From CAVONV01 sp963697355 (GTDB taxonomy: Bacteria > Acidobacteriota > Vicinamibacteria > Marinacidobacterales > DATDRI01), in the NCBI GenBank assembly GCA_963697355.1, contig CAVONV010000011.1:124001-188000 (forward strand): 64,000 nucleotides of DNA, written 5' to 3'. Of the stretch, positions 37,911-46,533 are shown in pieces. The number at the start of each line of letters is the position of its first letter. Position 1 is the first letter of the stretch. Under the pieces are notes generated by a model, which had not been told where the DNA came from, searched no databases, and was given only the letters and a program-made list of their open reading frames with translations. Made by a program: the position numbers and the translations under genes.

Positions 37911-38066
37911 ATGTGGATTCATGCCATAGCCATCGCGGGAGCAGCCGTGGGCTGCGCTACTTGGGGTCTGCTTCAGATCTGGCTCTCCAAGAAAGACTCG
38001 AGCTGCGAGCTCCGCGCCGGATGTTGCGGTGGGAAAAACTGCCGTAAAGAGGAGGTTCATTCCTAG
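37911..38066 (+). CDS. 51-residue Cys-rich single-pass membrane protein at the end of the rnf operon
   Basis: Starts 12 bases after the rnfA stop with GGAG six bases upstream. It has one hydrophobic helix (HAIAIAGAAVGCATWGLLQIWL) and a short basic, cysteine-rich tail: SSCELRAGCCGGKNCRKEE. The plan (one helix, then a cluster of cysteines with GG) is like NqrM, the small factor that delivers iron for the Cys4 cluster between NqrD and NqrE, and like FeoB-associated Cys-rich proteins. By analogy it may help build the RnfA/RnfE intramembrane cluster. That role is inference from layout only; the sequence is too short for a secure family assignment. Confidence 0.68.
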   Translation: MWIHAIAIAGAAVGCATWGLLQIWLSKKDSSCELRAGCCGGKNCRKEEVHS

Positions 38067-38083
38067 CCTAGCCCCGACACACG

Positions 38084-39430
38084 ATGGTTTCCACTTCGAC
38101 ACTTCCCAGACTCAACATTCTGTTGGTTGCTCTCCTCGTCTTTTTGGGTGGAGCTAGCTCAGCCTCGAGCCAAACCTCTCAATCGGAGAAGGACAAATCA
38201 AACCCTGATTGGCTCAACATAGCTTTCGAGCACCGAACTCGTGTCGAGAAGATGACCAACGAGTTCCGGTTCGATGAGCTCGGCGCGACGCAGGTACTCG
38301 CCTTCCGGACCCGCTTCCAATTCGAGATCAAAGAGCTTATCGACCCCATCCGCTTCTACATCGAGATACAGGACTCACGAAGCGAGTGGAACGATGACCC
38401 CTTCGAGGTTCCAGCACGCCACATCAACAAGCTCGATTTCAAGCAAGTCCAACTCCAGGTGATAACAAGCACCTTCTTTGGAATGGACGTGCCCTCGAGA
38501 CTGCAAGTCGGCCGCTACACCATGGATCTCGGCAAACGGCGCCTATCCGCGCGGAACCGAATGCGGAATACCACCAACGCCTTTGACGGCGTTCACTGGT
38601 GGCTAGGCACAAACGAGAGATGGATGTTTCGCACGTTCGTCAACCGACCGGTCGAGCTCAAACCTGAAGAGCTCGACTCCAGCGACAACCGGAGATGGTT
38701 TTGGGGCGCCTATCTACAACTCCACAAGTTACGACTGTTTGACATCGACCTTTACTACCTCGGCCTCCACGAAGATGAACGCACCCTCACCCAGAGAAGA
38801 TACACGACGATTGGCGGGCGCCTTTATCAGAGCCCTCGGCCGGGAGCGCTGGACTACGAAATCGAATCGACGTGGCAGTTCGGCACCGACATGGGCAACG
38901 ACCACTTTGCCCAGTTCCAGCACGGTGAGCTGGGCTATGTCTTCGATTCCGCCTTGGGCTCGCGCCTTTCCTTCCACTATGACTATGCCAGCGGCGATGA
39001 AGACCCGGACGATGAGGAATTCGGAAGATTCTCGACTCTCTTCGGAGCCCGAAGGTTCGAGCTCAACCCCACGGGGGTTTACGGCCCCTTCTTCCGTGGC
39101 AATTTGCACTCCCCGGGCATCCGAGTCGCGATGAACCCTTCGAGCCGATGGGAGATTATGGCGTCTTACCGTCTCATGCGCCTCGCCGAAGCCAAAGACG
39201 CTTGGGTGGGCTCAGGGCTACGAGATCCCACCGGTGAGTCCGGCTCCAACCTGGGAAGCCACCTCGAGGCACGTATCCGCTTTAGCGCTCACAGGTATAT
39301 GCAGATCGAGGGAGGGTATGCCCACTTCTTCAAGGGATCTTTCCTCGACCGTGTTCCCGATAGTCCCCGCACCCCGGACTCCGACTTCGTCTACCTCGAG
39401 CTCGAGATCAGGGCTCCATTGCTGCGGTAA
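38084..39430 (+). CDS. Outer-membrane porin, alginate-export-like
   Basis: 448-residue protein with a signal peptide (LLVALLVFLGGASSASS) and alternating beta strands throughout, ending in an aromatic-poor final strand (YLELEIRAPLLR). The conserved start of the mature part (WLNIAFEHRTRVE), QDSRSEWNDD, LQVGRYTMDLGKRRLSARNRMRN and FDGVHWWLG are characteristic of the alginate export (AlgE-like) family. It lies 18 bases after the small Cys-rich gene on the same strand but has no obvious functional link with Rnf. The substrate is unlikely to be alginate itself, since no alginate gene is near. Confidence 0.8.
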   Translation: MVSTSTLPRLNILLVALLVFLGGASSASSQTSQSEKDKSNPDWLNIAFEHRTRVEKMTNEFRFDELGATQVLAFRTRFQFEIKELIDPIRFYIEIQDSRSEWNDDPFEVPARHINKLDFKQVQLQVITSTFFGMDVPSRLQVGRYTMDLGKRRLSARNRMRNTTNAFDGVHWWLGTNERWMFRTFVNRPVELKPEELDSSDNRRWFWGAYLQLHKLRLFDIDLYYLGLHEDERTLTQRRYTTIGGRLYQSPRPGALDYEIESTWQFGTDMGNDHFAQFQHGELGYVFDSALGSRLSFHYDYASGDEDPDDEEFGRFSTLFGARRFELNPTGVYGPFFRGNLHSPGIRVAMNPSSRWEIMASYRLMRLAEAKDAWVGSGLRDPTGESGSNLGSHLEARIRFSAHRYMQIEGGYAHFFKGSFLDRVPDSPRTPDSDFVYLELEIRAPLLR

Positions 39431-39462
39431 GCCGAACTTTGCCTGGTGAGAGAACTGCAGAC

Positions 39463-39888
39463 CTAAAGCACGTTGACATTGACGCTGAAAGTATTCGCAG
39501 GCTCAGCGTCTTCTTCAAACGGGCGGAGGTAAACCATCTTCAACTCCGTCTGAGCGCTTCTCAAGGCTCTGAACTCGAAGACTTGTACTCCCTCTGCACC
39601 CACCAGTAGGCTCGAACCCGCTTCGAACCGGGGTATGCCAAGTTGCTGAAGGACTGCCCCGTCGACTTCACTCACTTCCCACGTGAATCCGGTACTTGGA
39701 TTGGAGTCCAAGCTCACAATGAGAATTTGGCCGTTGATCATCAGGACTTGCTGCCCATTGGCACTGCCATCGATTTCGACTTCGCCACTCAGAGTCGGGA
39801 CGGTCGGCGTGTCATTGTTACAGCTACTGGCCGTAAGAAAAATGGAGGCAATAGTGACTAGGGCCAATCGGTGAAAAAGTCTCTTCAT
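39463..39888 (-). CDS. Chagasin-like (I42 family) protease inhibitor lipoprotein
   Basis: 141 residues with a lipoprotein signal (ASIFLTASSC) and an immunoglobulin-like chagasin domain. The three inhibitory loops are recognisable: NPSTGFTWEV, VGAEGVQVFEFRAL and VYLRPFEEDA. Family members block papain-type cysteine proteases, so this one probably protects the periplasm or surface. It is divergent from the glycosylasparaginase gene; their starts are about 100 bases apart. Confidence 0.85.
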   Translation of the reverse strand: MKRLFHRLALVTIASIFLTASSCNNDTPTVPTLSGEVEIDGSANGQQVLMINGQILIVSLDSNPSTGFTWEVSEVDGAVLQQLGIPRFEAGSSLLVGAEGVQVFEFRALRSAQTELKMVYLRPFEEDAEPANTFSVNVNVL

Positions 39889-39990
39889 GCTTTCCTCATA
39901 GTCAGTGCGGGCAATGTTGCCCTGGCGGCATCTCCATCATACAATCCTTTGCCCGGAAGCGGAAATATTCGGGATAAGGGAGATTTTCAA

Positions 39991-41118
39991 ATGACCAAAA
40001 GGATGAACCGCCGGGATTTCGTGAAAACGGGTTTTGCCGCGGGTATGGCAGCCACTGTGCCCGCGAAGGCTTTCGGGCTGGCCCCAACCGTGATGGCCCC
40101 CAAGAGTGTGAAACCCGTCGTTATCTCAGACTCGAGCGGTATCCGCTTCAACAACGGCGGCCCCGTGAACTGTGTAGAGAAGGCCTTCGAGATGATCATC
40201 GGCGGTGCCGACGTCCTCGATGCGCTCATTGCCGGGGTCAATATCGTTGAGCTCGACCCAGAGGAATCGGGAGTAGGCTACGGAGGGTTACCCAACGAAG
40301 ACGGAGTGGTTCAGCTCGATGCCTGTTGTATGCACGGTCCAAAGAAACGGGCCGGCGGAGTAGCCGCTATTGAAGGTGTGAGGACACCCTCCCTCGTGGC
40401 CAAGGCCGTTATGGACACCACGGACCACCATCTGTTGGTCGGTCAAGGAGCTCGAGAGTTCGCCCGCAAGCTGGGATTCGAGGTCGAAGAGGATCTCAAC
40501 ACCGAAAAATCCAGAAGACTGTGGCTCGAGTGGAAGCGGCGCATCGACCCTTCCCACTATCTCGACCCCAAGAAACGGGCAGAGGCAGGGCTCAAAGCAG
40601 GGCTCCAGATGGTTGCTGATGGACTCATTGAAGAGAGCTCCTTTTGGGGCACTGTCAATTGCGATGGGATCAATCCCAAAGGAGAAATCTGCGGCGTGAC
40701 GACCACCAGCGGCCTTTCTTGGAAGATCCCCGGTCGCGCCGGAGATTCCCCCATTCTCGGTGCGGGTCTCTATGTGGATGGCGATGTCGGCGCGGCCGGC
40801 TCCACCGGACGTGGTGAAGCGAATCTGTACAACTTGACCTCCTTCCTCATCGTCGAGAACCTGCGCCGTGGCCTGCATCCCAAAGACGCAGGCATCGAAG
40901 GTCTCAAGCGCATCAAAGCCAACACGATCGAAAAGCGACTCCTCAACAGCCGTGGGGAACCCGCCTTCAACATCCGCTTCTTTGTTCTAAATGCCAAGGG
41001 CGAGTATGCCGGCGTATCGATGTACGCAGCAGGCGAGACCACCTACGGTCTTTGTACGGAGAAGGGCGCCGAAACGCCTGACTTTGAGGCGCTATTGAAT
41101 GGGGCTCCAACGGACTAG
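39991..41118 (+). CDS. N4-(beta-N-acetylglucosaminyl)-L-asparaginase family hydrolase, Tat-exported
   Basis: Ntn-hydrolase of the T2 family that would cut glycosylated or isoaspartyl/asparaginyl bonds after self-cleavage. A twin-arginine signal (MNRRDFVKTGFAAG) directs folded export. The nucleophile should be T221 in FWGTVNCDG, following the T2 layout, with SWKIPGRAGDSPILGAGLYVD and GAAGSTGRGEA as substrate-pocket loops. ATG 39991, with GGGAG upstream, gives the Tat signal at the very N-terminus; an upstream in-frame ATG at 39871 would bury it and overlaps the divergent inhibitor gene. Confidence 0.88.
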   Translation: MTKRMNRRDFVKTGFAAGMAATVPAKAFGLAPTVMAPKSVKPVVISDSSGIRFNNGGPVNCVEKAFEMIIGGADVLDALIAGVNIVELDPEESGVGYGGLPNEDGVVQLDACCMHGPKKRAGGVAAIEGVRTPSLVAKAVMDTTDHHLLVGQGAREFARKLGFEVEEDLNTEKSRRLWLEWKRRIDPSHYLDPKKRAEAGLKAGLQMVADGLIEESSFWGTVNCDGINPKGEICGVTTTSGLSWKIPGRAGDSPILGAGLYVDGDVGAAGSTGRGEANLYNLTSFLIVENLRRGLHPKDAGIEGLKRIKANTIEKRLLNSRGEPAFNIRFFVLNAKGEYAGVSMYAAGETTYGLCTEKGAETPDFEALLNGAPTD

Positions 41119-41282
41119 GCCTCAGAAGCTTCTCCCGTTCAGGCGACGAATAAGCGGAAGTGGTTCGCGTTGATGATCCCGCTGTCCAACCTGACAAGTG
41201 TTGGGCCCGGAGCGGTATGGCAAACTCCGCCTCGATACACTTTTTCAGTCGAGTTTGACCCCATTGGTTCGCTATTCACTCG

Positions 41283-42296
41283 TCAAACGTCCTTCACGCG
41301 AATCACCAGTTTGCCCGTGTTGGCTCCCGTGTAGAGTTTCTTCACCGTTTGAAGCGCATTTTCTAGGCCTTCAACGATTTCGGTGCGCACCTTGACCTTG
41401 CCTTCGGCCATCCATTGACCAAGGGTTGCGATCGCTTCTGGGTAGCGCTCGGCGAAATCCAGCACGATAAAGCCTTCTACACGCAGGCGCTGCATCACAA
41501 TCATCCCATAGTTGTATGGTCCAGGTACGGGCTCGGTGGCGTTGTACTGAGAAATCAGGCCGCAAGTCGGAATGCGGCCTTTTAAGTTCATCAGCTTGAG
41601 ACACGCATCGAGGATCTCGCCACCCACGTTGTCGAAGTAAACGTCAATGCCGTCCGGGCATGCAGCGGCAAGTCTTTTGGGTACGTCTTCTGTTCGGTAA
41701 TTGATCGCTACGTCGAAGCCGAGGTCGTCCTGAACCCAGGTGCATTTTTCATCGGTTCCGGCGAGCCCGACAACACGGCAACCCTTGATCTTCGCGATTT
41801 GGCCGACAATCGAACCGACCGCACCAGCAGCAGCCGAGACCACGACGGTCTCGCCTTCCTTGGGCTCGCCGATATCAAGCAGACCGAAATAGGCAGTGGG
41901 CCCGACAACGGCAAACGTGCTGAACGCATCGACGACCGGAACCGGCCCGGTATCACCCATTGGGCTCACGGTCTGGGGAGTACCGATCTGATAGTCCGCC
42001 CATGCGCCGAGACCACTCACAATGGTGCCTTCGGCATAGTCTGGATGATGAGATTTGGTGACGGTGCCGCAAACAACACCACGCATCGGAGCGTCGAGTT
42101 CGACCGGCGGCATGTATTGATCCATATCGCTCATCCAAATCCGATTGGTCGGATCGAGCGACAGGTAATTCAGACGAAACAGGAACTCACCATCGCCGGG
42201 TTCGGGAATAGGTTCTTCTTCAAAACTTAGGACATCGTCGGTAATTTCGCCGACGGGCCGTTTGCGAAGCCGCCAGATGCGGTTTACTTCAGACAC
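41283..42296 (-). CDS. NADP-dependent oxidoreductase, zinc-less MDR (CurA-like) family
   Basis: Medium-chain reductase that would reduce a double bond or a carbonyl with NADPH. Typical segments are FRLNYLSLDPTNRIWMSD, PMRGVVCGTV, the cofactor loop VSAAAGAVGSIVGQIAKIKGC, and YFDNVGGEILDACL. The structural/catalytic zinc ligands are absent, as in the family. GTG 42296 is chosen because GGAAGGAG stands six bases before it; in-frame upstream codons lack a site. 337 residues, normal for the family. It stands alone. Confidence 0.87.
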   Translation of the reverse strand: MSEVNRIWRLRKRPVGEITDDVLSFEEEPIPEPGDGEFLFRLNYLSLDPTNRIWMSDMDQYMPPVELDAPMRGVVCGTVTKSHHPDYAEGTIVSGLGAWADYQIGTPQTVSPMGDTGPVPVVDAFSTFAVVGPTAYFGLLDIGEPKEGETVVVSAAAGAVGSIVGQIAKIKGCRVVGLAGTDEKCTWVQDDLGFDVAINYRTEDVPKRLAAACPDGIDVYFDNVGGEILDACLKLMNLKGRIPTCGLISQYNATEPVPGPYNYGMIVMQRLRVEGFIVLDFAERYPEAIATLGQWMAEGKVKVRTEIVEGLENALQTVKKLYTGANTGKLVIRVKDV

Positions 42297-42386
42297 AATC
42301 GTTCTCCTTCCATAAATAGCCACCAATGGCGTTGTATAGGAGAGTATACTCGCTGATACGCCTGCAATGATACCTACCTCAAGAGG

Positions 42387-42698
42387 TTGTTGATCGGAAA
42401 GTATGCCGTGCCTTTCGAGGCGATCGAAGAAGACAGAGCCTTCGAGCTCGACGGCGGCACCCAAGTATTCCTGTACCGCCGGAACAAGTCCGAGCTCTTC
42501 GAGTCAACATCCGCATACCTTTCCACCAACGGCGGATTCGAGAAAACGGACGGCGTGTGGGTCGCCAAGAACACGGAAGGGAGATTCGATACGGACAGGG
42601 CGGAGTTCGTCGGCGATTTCGTGATGGACCTCACCGGGTTCGACACTTTTTGGTACAACTGGAGTCTCAATAATCCGGAGACGGAAGTGCTTAGGTAG
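42387..42698 (+). pseudogene. Possible DUF3179 C-terminal fragment
   Basis: Open frame of about 103 residues starting at TTG codons with no ribosome-binding site. The latter half (TGFDTFWYNWSLNNPETEVLR) looks like the end of DUF3179 proteins, where a W-rich FxWxxxxPxTEV closes the chain, but the first two thirds of that family are missing. An in-frame stop lies about 30 bases upstream. I read it as a remnant; a short intact gene is possible. Confidence 0.4.
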
Positions 42699-42746
42699 AG
42701 TACTCGAATCCGCCTTCGTTGAAGCTTCGGCGAGACCTCGCCGTAG

Positions 42747-42772
42747 CCGCCGCCAAAAACTCTTGGCGGCGG
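42747..42772. terminator. Bidirectional terminator-like hairpin
   Basis: CCGCCGCCAA and TTGGCGGCGG form a perfect ten-pair stem around a six-base loop. It sits between a plus-strand fragment and the convergent epimerase gene, within a GC-rich stretch beginning CTTCGTTGAAGCTTCGG. Confidence 0.5.
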
Positions 42773-42782
42773 AGGCGGGTAC

Positions 42783-43685
42783 TCAGTGGCGATTTAGAAC
42801 GTGGCGCAATGCCGCTTCAAGGTCTGGATATCGGAACGAGTAATCGGATTCCATCAACCTCTTGGGCTCCACACGGGCGCTGGCGAGCAGAACCTCATCG
42901 GCCACCTCCCCCAACGCCATCCTTGCTGCAAAGGCGGGAACGGACATCACCGTGGGTCGGCCGAGCACTTTTCCCAAAGTCTTTGTTAGCTCTCGATTGG
43001 TCACAGGATGAGGCGCAACAGCATTGACGGGGCCGGCCAAACGCTCATCATTGATGACGTACTCGATAATTCCGGCAAGGTCATCGATCGAGATCCAACT
43101 GATGTACTGCTGACCAGAACCCAATGCCCCGCCTGCGCCGGCCTGAAAATGGGGAAGCATCTGGGCAAGCGCTCCGCCTGCAGGACTCAGGACCACGCCG
43201 ATTCTAAGGTTCACGACCCGAATACCCTTCTGGCGTGCCGGCTCCGTGGACTCTTCCCACCCCCGACAGACGTCCGCCAGAAAACCTGAGCCCGGTTCAC
43301 TATCCTCTGTAAGCACCTCGTTTCCTCGATTGCCGTAGTAGCCGACCGCCGACGCGGAAACGATCACTTTGGGTGCGCGCTCGAGTTTCGCGAGGGACTC
43401 ACAAAGAAATCGAGTGCCGTCAACACGACTGGAGTAGATTCGGGACTTCTTCCTGCGGGACCAACGCCCCTTTCCCAGGCTCTCACCGGCAAGATGGACA
43501 ACGGCATCCATCCCTTCGAGTCGCGAGATGTCGATGGTCTTCCCTTCCGGGTCCCACCTTATGAATGCCTCCTCTCCTTCACGTCCCCCACGATTCAATT
43601 CAAACACCTTACATCCCGCTGATTGGAGGGAGGGCACTAGCTTTTGTCCTATGAATCCCGTCGCGCCGCTGACAAGTACTCTCAT
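42783..43685 (-). CDS. TIGR01777-family NAD(P)-binding epimerase
   Basis: 300-residue extended short-chain dehydrogenase. The cofactor loop VSGATGFIGQKLVPSL, VVHLAGESLGKGRW with RKKSRIYSSRVDGT, the catalytic-region VSASAVGYYGNRG and the C-terminal DUF1731-like segment (PVNAVAPHPVTNRELTKTLG) together define the TIGR01777 family (YfcH/SulA-like). The physiological substrate is unknown. It follows the DUF3014 gene on the same strand with an 11-base gap. Confidence 0.9.
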   Translation of the reverse strand: MRVLVSGATGFIGQKLVPSLQSAGCKVFELNRGGREGEEAFIRWDPEGKTIDISRLEGMDAVVHLAGESLGKGRWSRRKKSRIYSSRVDGTRFLCESLAKLERAPKVIVSASAVGYYGNRGNEVLTEDSEPGSGFLADVCRGWEESTEPARQKGIRVVNLRIGVVLSPAGGALAQMLPHFQAGAGGALGSGQQYISWISIDDLAGIIEYVINDERLAGPVNAVAPHPVTNRELTKTLGKVLGRPTVMSVPAFAARMALGEVADEVLLASARVEPKRLMESDYSFRYPDLEAALRHVLNRH

Positions 43686-43695
43686 ATCCCCAACG

Positions 43696-44529
43696 TCAAG
43701 GCGCCGCGGCCAAATTCAAGACGCCCTTCAACTCCGTCAACTTCCGCTGGATCTTTTGGACATTCTGCGGCCCCATGCGTAACAACTGCTTTTGAGCCGA
43801 GGTTAGTTTCTCGAATCGTTCATCAACGTAACGGTAAGCCACCGTTTCGCCACTCAACTCCGCGTATCCATCGGGAACCGGCGTCATCAACAAATGATCG
43901 ATGGCCCGAGAAAACGTCACGTCGAAGTCGGTATCGGGATAGCCCATCTCTTTGTAAGCTTCTTGTATCAACGGTTTGAGATTGCGGTAGAACTCCGCGG
44001 CCCTTCTCGCATTGATGGAGCTCACGACTTCAACCACCAGGTTGTATCGATCGTAGCTCCTGGGATTAACATAGAAAGAGCCCGAGTCGTAGACCGCCTT
44101 GAATTTCTCTTTCGGCTTGAGAAACGGCAGGTGTTTGGCAGGACTCACGCCTTCAGCAATATTGTCTACCACTACGACAAACGTTCTTATCAGCTCTTCG
44201 TTGGTCAACCATTGAGCAAGCTCGGGTCGGGACGAGAGGGCGCCAACGAGTGTCCGGACGAGCGCATCACTCTCATCAAGAACAGGAAGATCCATCGATT
44301 CTTCCAGTTCCGGCTCTACGGGTTCGGCCTCAGAGACTTCAGGTGTTGTTGCAACCTCGGTGCCCGACGTGGGCTCTTGTGAGGCACCCGATCCCCGAAA
44401 AACGAAGAACCACAAGAAGCCAATGAGAAAAGCCAATGCCGCAATCCCGGCCCAAAGAGGCCATTGGAAAGCTTGTTTCGGAGTGGTCTCATCCGACGAG
44501 TCAAATTGGAGATCGTCCCATTCACTCAT
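43696..44529 (-). CDS. DUF3014 domain-containing membrane protein
   Basis: 277 residues with one membrane helix (about 25-45) after a short acidic cytoplasmic start, an acidic Pro/Glu-rich linker, and the DUF3014 domain in the periplasm. The domain is seen in LPVLDESDALVRTLVGALS, FVVVVDNIAEGVSPAKHLPFLKP and VYDSGSFYVNPRSYDRYNLV. No function is established for the family. It is divergent from the radical SAM gene. Confidence 0.85.
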   Translation of the reverse strand: MSEWDDLQFDSSDETTPKQAFQWPLWAGIAALAFLIGFLWFFVFRGSGASQEPTSGTEVATTPEVSEAEPVEPELEESMDLPVLDESDALVRTLVGALSSRPELAQWLTNEELIRTFVVVVDNIAEGVSPAKHLPFLKPKEKFKAVYDSGSFYVNPRSYDRYNLVVEVVSSINARRAAEFYRNLKPLIQEAYKEMGYPDTDFDVTFSRAIDHLLMTPVPDGYAELSGETVAYRYVDERFEKLTSAQKQLLRMGPQNVQKIQRKLTELKGVLNLAAAP

Positions 44530-44681
44530 TTTGCACTCCTTTACCGGTTCCTTGTTTCCACAAATGATACATCAATGGACCTTCCCGTATGTACAGACGA
44601 GGTCGACTCCCGACAAGTTGCATCACTCGCTGGAATACTCCAAAATGAGCCCATCGAATACTCCTCCTTCGGAGATTGAGC

Positions 44682-45689
44682 ATGGGTCCTTCGCGTCGGA
44701 AATTCCTCCAAGATTCTCTTGCCACCGTCAGCAGCTTGTCCCTGAATCCTTCGCCCCATGAGACCCTAGCTTACGCTCAAAACCCAAGGGCCTCCTATCT
44801 GAAACTCGAGCAGGAAGGCAAATTGGAGAGAATCGAGACAGAACTATGGGAGGTTCTCCACGCGTGTCGATGTTGTCCGCGTGAATGCGGAGCCGATCGT
44901 ATCGATGGGGAGAAGGGCTTTTGCAGCTCCACGGCTCGACTCAAACTCTACTCGTTCGGTCCCCACTACGGTGAAGAGCGTCCGTTGGTCGGCAAGGGAG
45001 GCTCCGGAACCATTTTCTTCTCGAACTGCAATCTTCTCTGTTGCTTCTGTCAGAACTGGGAGATCAACCATCGCGGCGATGGTGAATACATCAACCACCG
45101 CAAGCTCGCCGAAACGATGGTCCGTCTTCAAAGACGTGGTTGTCACAACATCAACTTCGTCACGCCCACCCACGTCGTACCCCACATCGTCAAGGCACTT
45201 CGAATCGCCATTGCGCATGGGCTAAAAATCCCGTTGGTCTACAACACGAGTGCCTATGACAATATCGACATCATCAAGAAGCTCGATGGTGTCGTTGACA
45301 TCTACTTGCCCGATTTCAAGTATCAAGACGGCCAAATGGCTTCCAAATACTCGAGCGGTTCCGACGACTACCCCAAGGTGGCAGCCCAAGTTATCAAAGA
45401 GATGCACCGGCAGGTCGGTGAGCTCACCGTCGATGAGCAAGGGATTGCTCAAAGAGGACTCATCATCCGTCATCTCGTCATGCCCGAGAACATTGCTGGG
45501 ACCGACCGTTTTGTTCGCTGGGTCGCTGAAGAGCTCACCCCAAGGACCTACGTCAACATCATGGCGCAATACCGTCCCGAGCATGAGGCTTTCAACTACC
45601 CCGAAATCTCCCGACACATCACCAGCGACGAATGGAGCCAAGCCATGGCATGGGCCAAGGAAGCAGGACTCACGAATCTGGATAACTAG
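44682..45689 (+). CDS. Radical SAM protein (PflA/COG1313-like) with an apparent Tat signal
   Basis: The radical SAM cluster motif is C116-N-L-L-C120-C-F-C123, in FSNCNLLCCFCQNWE. Upstream cysteines in CRCCPRECGADRIDGEKGFC could bind a second cluster, as in AmmeMemoRadiSam-type proteins, and VYNTSAYDNIDIIKKLDG with DIYLPDFKYQD continues the family pattern. Unusually, the chain opens MGPSRRKFLQDSLATVSSLSL, a twin-arginine export-like signal. ATG 44682 is favoured over TTG 44676 because GGAG lies seven bases ahead. The target is unknown; the next gene follows closely and may share the transcript. Confidence 0.85.
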   Translation: MGPSRRKFLQDSLATVSSLSLNPSPHETLAYAQNPRASYLKLEQEGKLERIETELWEVLHACRCCPRECGADRIDGEKGFCSSTARLKLYSFGPHYGEERPLVGKGGSGTIFFSNCNLLCCFCQNWEINHRGDGEYINHRKLAETMVRLQRRGCHNINFVTPTHVVPHIVKALRIAIAHGLKIPLVYNTSAYDNIDIIKKLDGVVDIYLPDFKYQDGQMASKYSSGSDDYPKVAAQVIKEMHRQVGELTVDEQGIAQRGLIIRHLVMPENIAGTDRFVRWVAEELTPRTYVNIMAQYRPEHEAFNYPEISRHITSDEWSQAMAWAKEAGLTNLDN

Positions 45690-45706
45690 GATGAGAGGTT
45701 AGAAGC

Positions 45707-46504
45707 ATGATGAGACAAGGCATTGTTTTCGTCACGATTCTTGCCATTGCGATAGCACTTGTCCCGGCCGATGGTATCGGCGGTTCCGAAGAGACTTCTA
45801 AGATCTGGACCGACAAAGCCAGCGAATACGTCGAGATCTTGAAGTCTGCCGAAGTCGTTGATCTCGAAGATGTCGGTATGGGTGTAACGCGACCGTGGAA
45901 AGCGACGTTGAAGACAGGCGACCGTACGCTCCGCGGCGCTTTCAAGCCCATAAAAAGAGGTCGTCAGAGTGGAGCCTGGGAGAGCTATCAAGCCGAAATA
46001 GCGGCCTATGAGCTCGACCAAATGCTCGGTCTCGACATGGTGCCACCCACGGTGGTCAGAGAGATTCGGAACGATAAAGGCTCGCTGCAGCTCTGGATCG
46101 AAGATAGCGAATTGTTCCAGGACGTTGACGGCAAACCCAAGAGGGCTTACGAGTGGTCGAAAGAGCTCGCTCGCATGGTGATGTTCGACGCTCTCATCTA
46201 CAATCCCGATCGCAATGCCGGCAATTTCTTGGTCAGTCCATACTGGGAGATCATCCTCATTGACCATTCCCAGGCCTTTCTGGCAAGGAAGAACCTGCCC
46301 AAGGACAAAGATGCCGTACCGTTTCGATTCGATCGAAAGGTCGTGGAGAATTTGAGGAGATTACAGGCCGACGACATCCGAGCTCGATTTGAGGACATAC
46401 TCCTCAAGGATCAAATCGAGGCTCTGTTGGCTCGTCGAGAGGCCCTTCTCGCCCACATCGACAAGCTGGTTCTCGAGAGGGGAGAAGCCGTCGTCTTGTT
46501 TTGA
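45707..46504 (+). CDS. Exported protein-kinase-like (HipA/PI3K/FAM20-type) protein
   Basis: 265 residues with an N-terminal signal-like helix (FVTILAIAIALVPADG). The core resembles the minimal kinase fold shared by HipA, PI3/4-kinase and FAM20 proteins. A Lys-containing strand FKPIKRG follows a TLKTGDRTLRGAF hairpin, then MFDALIYNPDRNAGNFLV gives D168 and N173 as a catalytic loop, and IILIDHSQAF gives D186 as the metal-binding Asp. The apparent signal would place it outside the cytoplasm, where ATP is scarce. It starts 17 bases after the radical SAM stop. Substrate and activity are unknown. Confidence 0.6.
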   Translation: MMRQGIVFVTILAIAIALVPADGIGGSEETSKIWTDKASEYVEILKSAEVVDLEDVGMGVTRPWKATLKTGDRTLRGAFKPIKRGRQSGAWESYQAEIAAYELDQMLGLDMVPPTVVREIRNDKGSLQLWIEDSELFQDVDGKPKRAYEWSKELARMVMFDALIYNPDRNAGNFLVSPYWEIILIDHSQAFLARKNLPKDKDAVPFRFDRKVVENLRRLQADDIRARFEDILLKDQIEALLARREALLAHIDKLVLERGEAVVLF

Positions 46505-46533
46505 AAGCCTGACTGTCTACGTGAACCTCTTTC

